This document shows positions 9,916 to 10,023 of a DNA stretch of 10,023 bases, in pieces. The stretch's first letter is position 1. Every line of letters starts with the position of its first letter. A program made the translations under genes and the position numbers. Below the pieces are notes generated by a model. That model searched no databases. It had not been told where the DNA came from and saw nothing but the letters and a program-made list of their open reading frames with translations. Source of the DNA: Baffinella frigidus (taxonomy: Eukaryota > Cryptophyceae > Cryptomonadales > Baffinellaceae); the NCBI GenBank assembly GCA_026770585.1, contig MU647563.1, positions 69,435-79,457 of the forward strand, given 5' to 3'.

Positions 9916-10023
9916 GCACGGCACCGACGTTTGGGGACGCTGAGACTGCCGTACACCCTAAACCCTGAACCCTAAACACTAAACACTAAACCCTAAACCC
10001 TAAACCATAAACCATAAACCCTA
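9916..10023 (+). repeat. Q box followed by interstitial telomeric repeat tract
   Basis: Q2 (9916-9966) leads into nine heptamers and five further bases from 9956 to the window end: five exact CCCTAAA-type units plus CCCTGAA, CACTAAA twice and CCATAAA twice are read in strict 7-bp register. The C-rich strand is on +, so the array does not point outward at this end. It may continue beyond the window. Confidence 0.93.

Overview
The window looks like a gene-free stretch of a eukaryotic nuclear genome, probably subtelomeric or a repeat island. It ends in degenerate heptamers of the plant-type telomere repeat (CCCTAAA on the + strand), and shorter tracts of the same heptamer occur near 8131-8190 and 9441-9462. 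That motif is known from land plants, many green algae, dinoflagellates, chromerids and some other protists. The base composition is roughly balanced and the repeats are dense, so I lean towards an alga or alveolate, but the sequence does not settle the lineage. No reading frame longer than about 206 codons exists. The longest ones run through repeated DNA or fold-back arms, and I see no recognisable protein domain, tRNA, rRNA or bacterial gene signal. I therefore annotate no CDS.

Layout. 1-95 is a (TA)n tract. 287-450 is a small terminal-inverted-repeat (TIR) element with a possible TGA target duplication. 695-1497 holds four fold-back elements in a row (R1, V, W, U1). 1546-2688 holds families A, C, S, R and F. 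2945-3155 is a long hairpin (H1). 3418-4394 holds A3, the nested element T1 with an inner insertion U2, and D1. 4419-5042 is tandem and direct repeats (K, L, J1). 5142-5764 holds I1, a short-repeat block and A4. 6031-6687 is a mosaic repeat in two copies (O1, O2) interrupted by D5. 6684-7553 holds A5, D2, H2, M1 and a half D. 7616-8065 holds I2, B1 and X. 8074-9410 is a decayed higher-order array (M/N units) carrying telomere-like inserts. 9404-10023 holds Q boxes with telomeric tracts, B2, A7 and a partial A8.

How it fits together. I distinguish at least 15 repeat families by eye, mostly 100-210 bp with TIRs and no coding capacity, i.e. MITE-like or fold-back elements. They were probably mobilised in trans by transposases outside the window. 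They nest in and truncate each other. Several otherwise different families share short kernels: the CCTACGG/CCGTAGG palindrome in A, C, D and F; the ATGCTATCTTA hairpin with AAGATGACACAAA in U1, U2 and, in part, O; and TTTTGGCGTGTTTCC in R2 and I2. Two places look like filled and empty insertion sites within the window. All telomeric tracts here have the C-rich strand on +, opposite to a right-hand chromosome end, so they are interstitial or the window is not the chromosome tip. All pairings were done by eye; identities are hand counts.
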